Of a stretch of DNA of 64,000 nt, positions 45,827 through 55,124 are shown piece by piece (positions within the stretch are counted from its first letter, which is position 1; each line of letters starts with the position of its first letter). A program made the translations under genes and the position numbers. The DNA is from Bog-473 sp963821755 (lineage in GTDB: Bacteria; Actinomycetota; Acidimicrobiia; Acidimicrobiales; RAAP-2): assembly GCA_963821755.1 (NCBI GenBank), contig CAWGEX010000002.1, positions 124,001-188,000 on the forward strand, given 5' to 3'. The notes beneath the pieces were generated by a model, which was given only the letters and a program-made list of their open reading frames with translations, did not search any database and had not been told where the DNA came from.

Positions 45827-45890
45827 GAGTCTCCTGTTCGTGTTCGGAATGAAGTGCGGAAGTGGCGCGGCCGCAGCCGGATCGGGTCGG

Positions 45891-46815
45891 TCAACCCATC
45901 TTCAGGCCGGGGTGACGCGAGTGGAAGATCTGGGCGTTGATCTCCGCCCCGATGGCCGCCGGGTCCCACTTGACCTCGCCCTTGGGGTTGTCGACGCTGG
46001 CGCCCAGCTTCCAGGGCTCGTAGTGGGCGATGTTGGTGCCCACGGCCCGGAAGACCTGGCCGGTGACGTGCAGGGCCTCGTCGGAGGCCAGCCACGCCAC
46101 CATGGGGGCCGAGTTCTGCGGGTTGAGGCGGCTGAACTCGTCGTCCCCGTAGGCGTCGGGCTCTTTGATCTCGACGTCCTTGAGCACTCCCCCGGCCATC
46201 CGGGTGACCCCGCCCGGGCCGATGGCGTTGGCCCGCACGCCGTAGCGCGAGCCCTCGAGCGAGGTGATGATGGTCAGCGCGGCGATGGCCGACTTGGCCG
46301 ACCCGTAGTTGGCCTGACCGACGTTGCCCTGGAGGCCGGCCGACGACACCGTGTTGACGATGGCCGCCCGGACGTTCTCGCCGGCCTTGGTGCGCTCGCG
46401 CCAGCGGATGCAGGCGAACTTGGTGACGGCGAAGGTGCCCTTGAGGTGCACCCGGAGCGACCGAGTCGAAGTCGTCCTCGGTCATCGACACGATCATCTT
46501 GTCCCGGATGATGCCGGCGTTGTTGACCACGATGTCGTGCCCGCCGAAGGCTTCGTAGGCCGAGGCGATCAGGTTCTCGGCGCCGCCGAAGTCGGCCACG
46601 TCGTCGTAGTTGGCCACCGCCTCGCCGCCCCGGGCCTTGATCACCTCGACCACCTCGTCGGCGGCCCGCTTGTCCGCGCCCTCGCCGCTCGAGCTACCGC
46701 CCAGGTCGTTGATGACCACCTTGGCGCCCTGAGCCGCCAGCTCGAGCGCTTCGCCCCGGCCGATCCCGTGCCCGGACCCGGTCACGATCGCGATCTTGCC
46801 GTCCAGAATACCCAT
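45891..46815 (-). CDS. SDR, (3R)-hydroxyacyl-CoA dehydrogenase/17-beta-HSD4-like (frameshifted)
   Basis: Rossmann dehydrogenase of about 307 residues, resembling the N-terminal domain of peroxisomal MFE-2. Motifs: IVTGSGHGIGRGEALELAAQ, VVINDLGGSSSGEGADKRAA (the long NDLGG insertion of this subfamily), IVVNNAGIIRD, the catalytic Tyr in ANYGSAKSAIAAL, then EFSRLNPQNSAPMVAWLASD. One extra base at 46458 separates DDFDSV from LRVHLKGTFAVT. ATG at 46815. The palindrome at 46842 lies 26 bp upstream, so this and the following thiolase-like gene belong to the predicted regulon. Confidence 0.9.
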
Positions 46816-46841
46816 GAAACCCCCAATTCGAGAGAGAAGAC

Positions 46842-46855
46842 TGACACGTCTGTCA
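46842..46855. promoter_or_regulatory. Palindromic operator TGACACGTCTGTCA
   Basis: Consensus TGACACGNNTGTCA, within CTGACACGTCTGTCAG, facing the SDR on the minus strand. A second copy (46933) faces the opposite gene. The two copies are 91 bp apart in the same divergent intergenic region. Confidence 0.75.
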
Positions 46856-46932
46856 GATACCGTAACGGGAGGTCGAGCGACCCACAATTCGGCTCCCGGG
46901 GCCGGCACCGGCGCCTGTCGCGAGATCGACAC

Positions 46933-46946
46933 TGACACGAATGTCA
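46933..46946. promoter_or_regulatory. Palindromic operator TGACACGAATGTCA
   Basis: Consensus site, 132 bp before the ATG of the ADP-forming acyl-CoA ligase. The pair with 46842 suggests each divergent promoter carries its own site. Confidence 0.72.
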
Positions 46947-47078
46947 TATACGGTGAGGGCGTCAGCGGGCGCCCGGCAACGGGGATGCCGCACCTCCACC
47001 AGGAGCCTTCCCGGGGACGGACGCGGCGCGATGTCTCGTCTGAACCCGCCGGTCCGGCGGTGCGCACAAGGGAGGGAC

Positions 47079-49305
47079 ATGGCAGGTACCACGAAGGCCG
47101 GGACAGAGCCCGTGACCGCACCCGCGCCGGACGGGGATCTGCTGCTCGACATCACGGGCCGGCCGGTCACCCTCCGCCGGATCGACCTCGATACGTTCTT
47201 CCGCCCCAAGCGGGTCGCCGTGGTCGGAGCGTCGGACTCCAACGCCCGCCCCAACACGGCGCTGACCAACAAGATCACCATCTGGGGCGAGGAGCGCGGG
47301 GCCACGGTCCACTACGTCAACCCCAACCGCAGCGAAGTCAACGGCCGGCCCTGCGCCAAGCGCCCTGACCGACATCGCCGAGCGGCTGGACCTGGTGGCC
47401 ATCCTGGTCGGCGATCCTCTCCCCATCCTCCGCGACGCCGTGGCCGCCAACGCCAAGTTCGCCGTCGTCTTCGCGGCCGGGTTCGCCGAAGTGGGCGCCG
47501 AGGGCGAGAAGATCCAGGCCGAGATGGAGGAGATCATCGACAGCGGCGATCTCCACGTCCTCGGGCCCAATACCAACCTCAACGCCTTCGAGGTCTTCCG
47601 GGACGACCTGCCCGGCAAGGCGATCACCCTGATCACCCAGAGCGGCCACCAGGGCCGACCGGTCTTCCAGGGCCAGGAGATGGGCATCCGCCTCTCGCAC
47701 TGGGCCCCGGCGGGCAACGAAGCCGACATGGAGTCGGCCGACTTCATCCGCTACTTCTCCGACCTCGACTCCACCGGGGCCATCGCCTGTTACATCGAGG
47801 GCTTCAAGAACGGCCGGACCCTGCAGCTGGCCGCCGACCACGCCGCCCAGAAGAAGGTGCCCATCGTCGCCGTCAAGGTGGGCCGGACCGACGAGGGCAC
47901 GGCCATGGCCAAGGCCCACACCGGCCACCTCACCGGCTCCGACGCCGTGGTCTCCTCGGTCTTCCGCCAGTACGGCGTGCAGCGCGTCGACGGCCTGGAC
48001 CAACTGCTCGACGTCTCCGCCGCGCTGGCCCGCACCAAGCCCCCCACCGATGCCGCCATCCGCCGCCTCAAGCGGGGCGCCGGCGGCCGGGTCTGTGTGT
48101 ATTCGATCTCCGGCGGCACCGGGGCCCACATGGCCGACATGGTGTCGGCGGCCGGACTCGAACTGCCCCCGCTGACCAAGCACTCCCAGACCGAGCTCCA
48201 CACCTGGATCCCCCCGTACCTGCGGGTCTCGAACCCGGTGGACAACGGTGGGGCGCCGGTCCGCGACTGGCGGGGGCCCAAGATCATCGAGACGATGCTG
48301 GCCGACCCCAACGTCGACCTGCTGCTCTGCCCGATCACCGGGGCCCTCCCCTCCATGGGCAACAAGCTGTGCGAGGACCTGGTGGCCGCCGCCGCCACGA
48401 CCGACAAGCCGGTCTTCGTGGTCTGGGGCTCACCGGTCGGCGACGAGGAGGCCTACCGGACCACCCTCCTGCAGAGCGCCGTCCCCACCTTCCGCACGTT
48501 CACCAATGCCGTGATGGCGGCCCAGGCCTATTTCGACCATCACCGTTTCGTCAGCGGCTACACGTCGCCGTTCACCCACCCGGTGCTGGCGCCCAGCCCG
48601 GCCGCGGCCAAGGCCTCGCGCCTGATCGCGCCCAAGGGCAAGCGACGGGCGAGCGGGACCGCACTCAGTGAGCAGGACTCCAAGGCCCTGCTCAAGGCGT
48701 ACGGCATCCCGGTCCCCACCGAGCGCGTCGTGCATTCGGCCAGCGAGGCGGCGAAGGCGGCCAAGCGCATCAGGTTCCCCGTCGTCATGAAGATCGTCTC
48801 GGCCGACATCCTGCACAAGTCCGACCTCGGCCTGGTCGCCGTCGGCGTCCGCGACGAGGAGGACGCCCGCCGCACCTACAAGCGGCTCATGGCCACGGCG
48901 AAGAAGGCCGCGCCCAAGGCGTCGATCGACGGCGTCCTGGTGGCCCAGATGGCCCAGGGCATCGAGACCGTGGTCGGTGTGGCCCAGGACGACCTGTTCG
49001 GGCCGGTCGTCATGTTCGGCCTCGGCGGTGTCTTCATCGAAGTGCTCAAGGACGTCACCTTCCGGGTTCCTCCGTTCACCAAAGGCGACGCCGCCGCCAT
49101 GCTGCACGAATTGGCCGGCTCGGCCATGCTCGGAGGTGTGCGCGGGCAACCGGCCGCCGACCTGGACGCGCTGGTCGATGTGCTGATGAAGGTCCAGCAC
49201 CTGGCCGTCGACCTGTCGGCCGACGTCGCCGAGCTCGACATCAACCCGCTGCTGGCCGGGCCCAAGGGTGTCGTGGCGGCCGACGCGCTCGTCGTCCTGT
49301 CCTGA
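47079..49305 (+). CDS. ADP-forming acyl-CoA ligase (acetyl-CoA synthetase family, fused), frameshifted
   Basis: About 742 residues. A CoA-binding Rossmann domain (FRPKRVAVVGASDSNARPNT) is followed by a succinyl-CoA ligase-like domain (VLGPNTNLNAFEVF, ITLITQSGHQGRPVFQG, VGRTDEGTAMAKAHTGHLTG), then an ATP-grasp domain (LLKAYGIPVPTERVV, VVMKIVSADILHKSDLGLVA, ELDINPLLAGPKGVV). Alpha and beta parts are fused, as in bacterial acetate/acyl-CoA synthetases. In this family the phosphohistidine lies in the second domain; HTGHLTG may hold it. One extra C at 47361 breaks the frame between GRPCAK and ALTDIAERLDL. ATG at 47079 follows GGGAGGG. Predicted to make acyl-CoA from acid and ATP (yielding ADP), or the reverse. 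Confidence 0.9.
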
Positions 49306-49339
49306 ACCAACCGAATCCACGAGACACGCAGGAGCGACG

Positions 49340-50180
49340 ATGAGTGAGAATTCCGAAAGCCCGGCCGGCGAGGATGTGACCCGGCGGATCGCCGACGGCA
49401 TCGCGTGGATCACCCTCAACCGGCCCGACGTCGGGAAATGCCATGACCGGGGCCATGCGGGACCAGATCAGCGAGTGGGTCCACGATGCGTCCTCCGACC
49501 TCTTCGTCCGGGTGGTGGTCATCACCGCCGCCGGTGACCGGGCCTTCTGCACCGGCGCCGACCTGCGAGGCGCTCGGGCCGCGCCACGACCGAAGCCCGA
49601 CGACGCCCCCGAGGGTGTCATGGGCGACGGCGCCCGCACCATCCGCAACGGCTGGCAGCGCCTGGTGGGCTCCATCATCGACTGCGAGAAGCCGGTGATC
49701 GCCGGCGTGAACGGCACCGCGGCCGGCGGCGGCATGCACCTGGCTCTGGCCTGTGACTTCGTCGTGGCCGCCGAGGAATCGAAGTTCATCGAGGTCTTCA
49801 TCCGGCGCGGCATCGCGCCCGACGCCGGCGGCGCCTGGTTGCTGACCCGACTGGTCGGGATCCAGAAGGCCAAGGAGCTGTTCTTCTTCGGCGACGACGT
49901 CCCCGCCGCCGAGGCCTACCGCCTGGGTCTGGTCAATCGCCTGGTGCCGCGGGCCGAGCTCGACGCCACGCTGCACGAAGTGGCCACCCGCCTGGCCAGT
50001 GGTCCGACCAAGGCCATCGGCATGGCCAAGTGGCTGACCAACCGCGCCCTCGACGTCGACCGTTCCACCTCGTTCCAGGACGAGGCCTTCGCCCAGGAAT
50101 TGATCACCCACACCGCCGACTCCACCGAGGGCATCGCCAGCTTCGTCGAGCGACGTCCCGCCGCCTTCAAGGGCTGGTAA
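49340..50180 (+). CDS. Enoyl-CoA hydratase/isomerase (frameshifted near start)
   Basis: Crotonase-fold enzyme of about 280 residues. The N-terminal part is MSENSESPAGEDVTRRIADG then IAWITLNRPDVG; an extra A within the AAA run at 49436-49438 shifts the frame, after which NAMTGAMRDQISEWVHDASS continues. FCTGADLRGARAAPRPK, VIAGVNGTAAGGGMHLALAC and FIRRGIAPDAGGAWLLTRLV are intact. Similar in sequence to the hydratase at the left window edge. ATG at 49340, with GGAG upstream; 34 bp after the ADP-forming ligase, probably one operon. Confidence 0.9.
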
Positions 50181-50190
50181 CCCGGCCCCT

Positions 50191-50946
50191 TCAGCCCGAT
50201 GCGCCCGGCGCCGTGGTCGACGTCGGGGTCGACGCGGTCGGTCCGGTGGTCGTCGTGCTCGGCACGCTCGACGTCGTGGTCGTGGTCGAACCAGCGGTCG
50301 TCGACGTGGTGCTTCCGCCGGTCGTGCTCGGCCTGGTCGTCGACGGGACCGTCGTGGTCGTTGAGGTCGGCGGTTGCGTGGTGTTCGTCGTAGGACCGAA
50401 AAGCGAGGTCCCGTTGCCCGACGAGCCGCCGAAGAGATCGGCCAGCGGCTTCCCGGCGCCCAGCTCCACCAGGGTGATGATGGCGAGGACGAGCACGAAG
50501 ACGATGACCGACGTCACCGCCACCACGCGCCAGTTCAGCTGGCGCGGCACCTCGGCCGGCGTCTCCACTTCGGGAACCACCGCCGTGCGCGGTCCCGGTG
50601 AGGTGATCTCCGTGACCGGGACCTCGTCGCCTCGTGCCTCATTCGATGTCACCGCCTCGGTCACCGGCGCGTCGGCTTCGGGAACGCCCTCGGTGACGGT
50701 GCCGGCCACATTGGTGCCCCCCAGCCGGCGGAGCAGGCTGGTGTCGGGAGCCCGCACCACCGCCTGACGGACGGCGGTATGGGTCCGGTCGATCGACTGC
50801 GCCACCACCGCGGTACCGATGGTGGCGGCGGCCGACCCGATGGCCACGCCCACGATGGTGCCGCTCACCCCGAAGAACGAGGCGATGGTGGCGGCCACCA
50901 CTGCACCGGCGACCGAAGCCAGGACCTGTCGTATGGAGATCTTCAC
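50191..50946 (-). CDS. Membrane protein with Ser/Thr/Pro-rich tail
   Basis: 251 residues. Two hydrophobic segments at the start (VLASVAGAVVAATIASFFGV and IGSAAATIGTAVVAQSI), then a linker, a third helix (NWRVVAVTSVIVFVLVLAII), and 80 residues of low-complexity Thr/Ser/Pro (TTSTTAGSTTTTTSSVPSTT) that probably lie outside the cell and may be glycosylated. No domain recognised. Convergent with the hydratase gene, ten bases apart. ATG at 50946. Confidence 0.75.
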   Translation of the reverse strand: MKISIRQVLASVAGAVVAATIASFFGVSGTIVGVAIGSAAATIGTAVVAQSIDRTHTAVRQAVVRAPDTSLLRRLGGTNVAGTVTEGVPEADAPVTEAVTSNEARGDEVPVTEITSPGPRTAVVPEVETPAEVPRQLNWRVVAVTSVIVFVLVLAIITLVELGAGKPLADLFGGSSGNGTSLFGPTTNTTQPPTSTTTTVPSTTRPSTTGGSTTSTTAGSTTTTTSSVPSTTTTGPTASTPTSTTAPGASG

Positions 50947-51067
50947 GATTCCCCGCGCCCATCCGTCAGCGTCGGTCTCAGCGTCAGTGTCCGTGTCGGC
51001 GCCAGTGTCAGTCGACGCGTCCGCGTCACGGCCCGGGCGAGGTCAGACGGACGGACTCCCGAACCAC

Positions 51068-51586
51068 TCAATCCCCCACGGCCCCGTCGATGCATTCGCG
51101 CAGCAGATCGGCGTGGCCGTTGTGGCGGGCGTACTCCTCAATCATGTGCGCCATGACCCACCGCAGATCACGCGTCGGCCGCTCCGGTGAGGCTGAGAGG
51201 GCATCGAAGGATGTGGCCTGGCCGACGACGGTGCGCGAGTGCGCGCATTGCCGTTGGAATTCCTCCAAGGCCACTGCCACGCGTCCCGGTTCGAGCATGT
51301 GCCACTCGGCCTCCGGGTCATCGCCCGTCTCGATCGGTTCGGGTGCCGGACCACCGGCGAAGATGTGTTCGAACCACCACCATTCGACCGACGTCATGTG
51401 CTGCACCAACCCCAGCAAGGTCATCGCCGAGGGCGGAACGCTGGCCTCCACCATCTGGGGGCCGGTCAAGCCTTCACACTTCTGCCGCAAGGTGGTCCGA
51501 TGGAAATCGAGCCAGGAGGTCAACGTGGTCCGCTCGTCGGCCACCAACGGCGGATGTTCGCGCACAAGTGGAGGCGCCATGGGCAT
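51068..51586 (-). CDS. DinB/DUF664-family protein
   Basis: 172 residues with the DinB-like four-helix metal-binding fold: LTSWLDFHRTTLRQKCEGLT, LLGLVQHMTSVEWWWFEHIF and MAHMIEEYARHNGHADLLRE. Histidines at HMTSVEWW and HNGHADLL are the expected metal ligands. These proteins are often linked to bacillithiol- or mycothiol-dependent transfers, but a function here is not shown. Start ATG at 51586; another at 51580 is possible. Divergent from the small membrane protein at 51638. Confidence 0.85.
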   Translation of the reverse strand: MPMAPPLVREHPPLVADERTTLTSWLDFHRTTLRQKCEGLTGPQMVEASVPPSAMTLLGLVQHMTSVEWWWFEHIFAGGPAPEPIETGDDPEAEWHMLEPGRVAVALEEFQRQCAHSRTVVGQATSFDALSASPERPTRDLRWVMAHMIEEYARHNGHADLLRECIDGAVGD

Positions 51587-51637
51587 CAGAGTAGTGGCGA
51601 AATCTTGGGCCGATGGGTCCCCGGTATCATCGGGGCC

Positions 51638-52096
51638 GTGCGTGAACGGTGGTTGTCGAAGCGGGCTCTCGGCCTGCACGCTGGCCTTCTCTTCTTCGTA
51701 CCAGCCTGCGCCGTCGCCGCCTGGTGGCAGATCACCCGGGCCACCGATGGCAACGGCCTGAGCTACCTGTACGCCGTCGAGTGGCCCGTGTTCGCCATCC
51801 TCGGCGTCTACTTCTGGTGGATGCTGATCCACACCGACTACGACAGCGTCGGCCTCAAGGGCATGCGCAACCGGGAGTCGTCGGATGCCGCCCTTCCGCC
51901 GACCGCCGTTGCAGACTCCCCCGTGACCCCCGTGACCCCCGTTCCGGTGACACTTCCCTCGGCGGCGGCTCCCGCCGACGGAGAGGATCCAGAGCTGGCG
52001 GCGTACAACGCCCGACTGGCCAGCCTCTCGGCCCGCGGGCCCCAAACGTGGCGTCACCGCGAGCACACCGTGGTCCGTCGGGGCCCCACCTCATGA
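51638..52096 (+). CDS. Small two-helix membrane protein
   Basis: 152 residues. Helices at about residues 14-32 (GLLFFVPACAVAAWWQI) and 45-65 (VEWPVFAILGVYFWWMLIHT), then a Pro/Ala linker and a basic end. WLSKRALGLHAGLLFFVPAC resembles a conserved actinobacterial family that accompanies DUF3817 genes. GTG at 51638. It overlaps the next gene by four bases (ATGA), so they are coupled. Function unknown. Confidence 0.72.
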   Translation: MRERWLSKRALGLHAGLLFFVPACAVAAWWQITRATDGNGLSYLYAVEWPVFAILGVYFWWMLIHTDYDSVGLKGMRNRESSDAALPPTAVADSPVTPVTPVPVTLPSAAAPADGEDPELAAYNARLASLSARGPQTWRHREHTVVRRGPTS

Positions 52097-52491
52097 GCGG
52101 CCTGCTGAGTGGGCTGTGGTCCAACCTGACCAGACCGGGCATTGCGGGTGCACTGGAGCGCTACAAGGTGATGGCCTACATCGTGGGTGTCGGGCTCATC
52201 ATTCTGGTCTTCGTCGGCATACCGCTGCAGTACGCCGCCGGACTGCCCCAAGTGGCCCACATCGTGGGTCCGATCCACGGCTTCCTCTACATCGCCTACC
52301 TCGTCGCCGCGCTCGACCTGGCCCGGCGAGCCCGCTTCACGCTGTTGCAGATGGGGGCCATGGTCGGCGCCGGCTTCGTGCCGTTCTTGGCCTTCGTGGT
52401 GGAGCGCAGCGTGGCCAAGCGGGTCAGCGCCGTCCTGGTGGAGCGGGAGGAAGCGACGATGGCGTCGGGGGCCGCAGAGCTACAAGGTTGA
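52093..52491 (+). CDS. DUF3817-family membrane protein
   Basis: 132 residues with three helices. RYKVMAYIVGVGLIILVFVG, then HIVGPIHGFLYIAYLVAALD with the conserved His-Gly pair and ARFTLLQMGAMVGAGFVPFL, match the DUF3817 family. ATG at 52093 overlaps the upstream stop. Function unknown; probably an integral partner of the upstream protein. Confidence 0.85.
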   Translation: MSGLLSGLWSNLTRPGIAGALERYKVMAYIVGVGLIILVFVGIPLQYAAGLPQVAHIVGPIHGFLYIAYLVAALDLARRARFTLLQMGAMVGAGFVPFLAFVVERSVAKRVSAVLVEREEATMASGAAELQG

Positions 52492-52552
52492 TATCGGCGC
52501 GGTGACCCGGCCACCGTCTGCCGCGCCTCCGTCGGGGATCGCCGATGCGGGA

Positions 52553-52960
52553 TCAGGAACGTAGTTCGATGGGGTACGCCCTGAGCGCGGCGAGCACGGC
52601 GTCACGATGGAGTTGGAACAACAGGGCGCGATCGTCGGCACTCTTCAAGTTGATACGGACTCCGGTGGGAAGTCTCTCCACACATGAGATATCGGCCCAC
52701 CGCATTTCAACTCGGGGGACCAGCCACCGCAACCAGCGCGAGGTGGGCCCCACCATGAGGCCCGAGGGCCGAATGTCCAGGCGTACGAGGGGCCAACTGG
52801 CGCGACTGACTTCTCCCATACCGAGGCACCAGGTTCCGCTCCCGATGAAGTGCTCCCCGCCCGCTCCCGTCCAGTCGGCGCGCCCGCCCCGCAGGTGCAG
52901 GACGAAGAGGGCCAGACTGGCTGCGGCCACGATGCTGACGAGAACGAAGAGGACAGGCAT
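52553..52960 (-). CDS. Hypothetical membrane-anchored protein
   Basis: 135 residues from ATG at 52960 (an alternative GTG at 52987 adds nine). One or two N-terminal hydrophobic segments (VLFVLVSIVAAASLALFVLH) precede a soluble domain with WLRWLVPRVEMRWADISCVE, which resembles a PH-like fold in pattern only. Convergent with the DUF3817 gene. No recognised family. Confidence 0.6.
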   Translation of the reverse strand: MPVLFVLVSIVAAASLALFVLHLRGGRADWTGAGGEHFIGSGTWCLGMGEVSRASWPLVRLDIRPSGLMVGPTSRWLRWLVPRVEMRWADISCVERLPTGVRINLKSADDRALLFQLHRDAVLAALRAYPIELRS

Positions 52961-53096
52961 AGGTCGGTCGGCTCCAATCGCAATCACTCGGGTCAGGGGA
53001 TGAGCCGCCTCACCCCCACCTCAAGTATCGGCCTCTTTCGAGGATACGCCATGGGCTGGACGGCCCATATTCGCCCGCCCGCGGCGGACGGGCTCC

Positions 53097-54278
53097 TCAG
53101 CCCAGTCGCTCGATCACGGTGGCGTTGGCCTGGCCGCCGCCCTCGCACATGGTCTGGAAACCGAAACGGCCATTGGTCGCTTCCAGATGATTGAGGAGAG
53201 TCCCCATCAGTCGCACGCCGCTGGCCCCCAGTGGGTGGCCGAGGGCGATGGCGCCGCCACGGGGGTTGAGGCGGACCGGGTCGTAGTCAAAGGCGGTCCG
53301 CCACATGAGCGCGATGGCGGCGAAGGCCTCGTTGCACTCGACGGAGTCGAACTCCCCCACCTTCATGCCCGAGCGGTCCAGGAGCTTCTGGGTGGCCGGC
53401 ACGGGGGCCGAGAGCACGATGGCGGCATCGTCGGCCGCCACGGCGAAGTGGGCGAAGCGGGCCCGGATGGGCAGGCCCAACGTCTCGGCCACCGCGCGCT
53501 CGGCGATGAGCATGGCCGCCGCCCCGTCGGTGGTCTGGGACGAGTTCCCGGCCGTGATGTCGGGCGCCGTATCCGGCTCCCACTGCTGGGCCGGCGCCAG
53601 TGACGCCAGCTTCTCGAGGCTGGAGGATCGGCGGATGCCTTCGTCGCTGGTCAGGAACTCACCGGTCAAGCTCCCGTCCTCGGCCTTGATCGGCACGGCG
53701 ATGGCCTCGTTCTCGAAGTGGCCGTTGTCCCAGTTCTCGGCGGCGCGCCGGTGCGACTCGAGGGCGTAGGCGTCCATGTCCTCCCGGCTGACGCCGTAGC
53801 GATCGGCCAGCACCTGGGCCACCCGGAATTGCATCCAGAGCCGGCCCTGGATGTGCTCGAGGAAGGCCGGGGAGAAGGGACCGGTGCCGCCTCGGGCATT
53901 CGACCCCAGGCCCACCCGGCTCATGACCTCGGCGCCGCAGGCGATCACCAGGTCGTAGTGGCCCGCGGCCACGCCGGCCGCGCCGAAATGCACGGCCTGT
54001 TGCGACGAACCGCACTGGCGATCGACCGTCGTGGCCGGCACCGACTGGGGCAGCCCGGCCGCCACCCAGGCGTTGCGCGTCAGGTTCGTCCCCTGCTCAC
54101 CCACCTGACTGACACAGCCACCGATGACATCGTCGATGCGCTCCGGGTCCACACCGGTGCGTTCGAGGAGAGACGACAGCGTGAAGCCCAACAGGTCCGT
54201 CGGGTGCCAGTGGGACAGCGCCCCACCACTCTTGCCGAATGTGGTCCTGACCACGTCCACAATGACGGGCTCTCGCAT
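53097..54278 (-). CDS. Acetyl-CoA acetyltransferase-type thiolase
   Basis: 393 residues, canonical thiolase that cleaves 3-ketoacyl-CoA with CoA in the last step of beta-oxidation. The nucleophilic cysteine is in TTVDRQCGSSQQAVHFGAAG, the catalytic His in GGAIALGHPLGASGVRLMG, and the second Cys in MCEGGGQANATVIERLG. NEAFA is at 3' third (ECNEAFAAIALM). ATG at 54278. It lies just before the Liv transporter operon on the same strand, 39 bp from livF, so the transporter and the last oxidation step may be co-expressed. Confidence 0.95.
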   Translation of the reverse strand: MREPVIVDVVRTTFGKSGGALSHWHPTDLLGFTLSSLLERTGVDPERIDDVIGGCVSQVGEQGTNLTRNAWVAAGLPQSVPATTVDRQCGSSQQAVHFGAAGVAAGHYDLVIACGAEVMSRVGLGSNARGGTGPFSPAFLEHIQGRLWMQFRVAQVLADRYGVSREDMDAYALESHRRAAENWDNGHFENEAIAVPIKAEDGSLTGEFLTSDEGIRRSSSLEKLASLAPAQQWEPDTAPDITAGNSSQTTDGAAAMLIAERAVAETLGLPIRARFAHFAVAADDAAIVLSAPVPATQKLLDRSGMKVGEFDSVECNEAFAAIALMWRTAFDYDPVRLNPRGGAIALGHPLGASGVRLMGTLLNHLEATNGRFGFQTMCEGGGQANATVIERLG

Positions 54279-54317
54279 GCTGGTCGCTCCTTCGTCTCGG
54301 AATGGCGCCGGTCCAGG

Positions 54318-55124
54318 TTAGGCCGGGGTCGCGCCGGTTGGGCCGGGATCTCCCGCCGCCGCAGCCTCGCGTCGAGCCATCAGGGCTTCGACCGCCTCGC
54401 TCGCTCCGGCCGGCTCACCCGCATAGGACACCGATCCCCGATCGAGCACGACGGCCCGGCTGGCCAGGCTGAGCACCCGGCCCACCTGTTGTTCCACCAC
54501 CACCAGCGCGGTGCCGTTCCGGTTGATCTCCACCAACCCGTCGTACACGGCGTCGACCACCACGGGCGCCAGGCCCAGGGAGAGCTCGTCGGCCACCAGG
54601 ATCTGGGGCGGGACGACCAGGACCTTGGCCAGCGAAAGCAGCCGCTGCTGGCCGCCCGAGAGGGTGCCGGCCATCTGCTTGCGCCGTTCGCCCAGAATGG
54701 TAAAGGCGGCATAGGCCCGCTCCAGGTTGCCGGCCAGCAGCTTGCGGCCGGCCCGCTGCCGGAAGGCCAGGGTGAGGTTCTCTTCCACGGTGAGGCTCGA
54801 GAACACGCCCCTTCCTTCCACCACGTGCGCCATGCCCAGGCGGGCGATGCGGTACGCCGGCAGCGTCGTGATGTCCTGTCCCGCCAAGGTGATGGTCCCC
54901 GACGTCGCCGTCACCAGTCCCGTCACCGTGCGGGCGACAGTGGACTTGCCCGCACCGTTCGAGCCGACCAACGCCACGATCCCGCCCGCCGGCACGGCGA
55001 AGGAGACGTTGAAGAGGGCACGGTAGGGGCCGTAACCGGCGCACACGTCGTCGACGACCAGGATGTCGTTCTCCGGTGTGCCGGGTGCCGTGGGACGAGC
55101 CGGGGCGGGGGCGATCGAACTCAC
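54318..55124 (-). CDS. livF: Branched-chain amino-acid-type ABC transporter ATP-binding protein LivF
   Basis: 268 residues, LivF-type ATPase of an uptake system. Walker A is GSNGAGKSTVA, the signature LSGGQQRLLSLA, Walker B ILVADELSLGLAP. It powers the LivHM permease encoded upstream. The ATG at 55124 overlaps the LivG stop by four bases (ATGA). Glu after Walker B (DELS) and the switch His region are in place. Such systems often import aromatic or steroid-derived acids rather than amino acids in catabolic clusters; that is inference. Confidence 0.92.
   Translation of the reverse strand: MSSIAPAPARPTAPGTPENDILVVDDVCAGYGPYRALFNVSFAVPAGGIVALVGSNGAGKSTVARTVTGLVTATSGTITLAGQDITTLPAYRIARLGMAHVVEGRGVFSSLTVEENLTLAFRQRAGRKLLAGNLERAYAAFTILGERRKQMAGTLSGGQQRLLSLAKVLVVPPQILVADELSLGLAPVVVDAVYDGLVEINRNGTALVVVEQQVGRVLSLASRAVVLDRGSVSYAGEPAGASEAVEALMARREAAAAGDPGPTGATPA

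Noticed and set aside
53043..53096. Possible promoter for the minus-strand hypothetical gene at 52553
   Set aside because: No recognisable -10 or -35 pattern stands out in this GC-rich stretch, and the start codon itself is uncertain.
54107..54118. TGACAC-like sequence inside the thiolase gene
   Set aside because: Only one half-site (CTGACTGACACAG) within coding sequence; no palindrome and not upstream of a gene.
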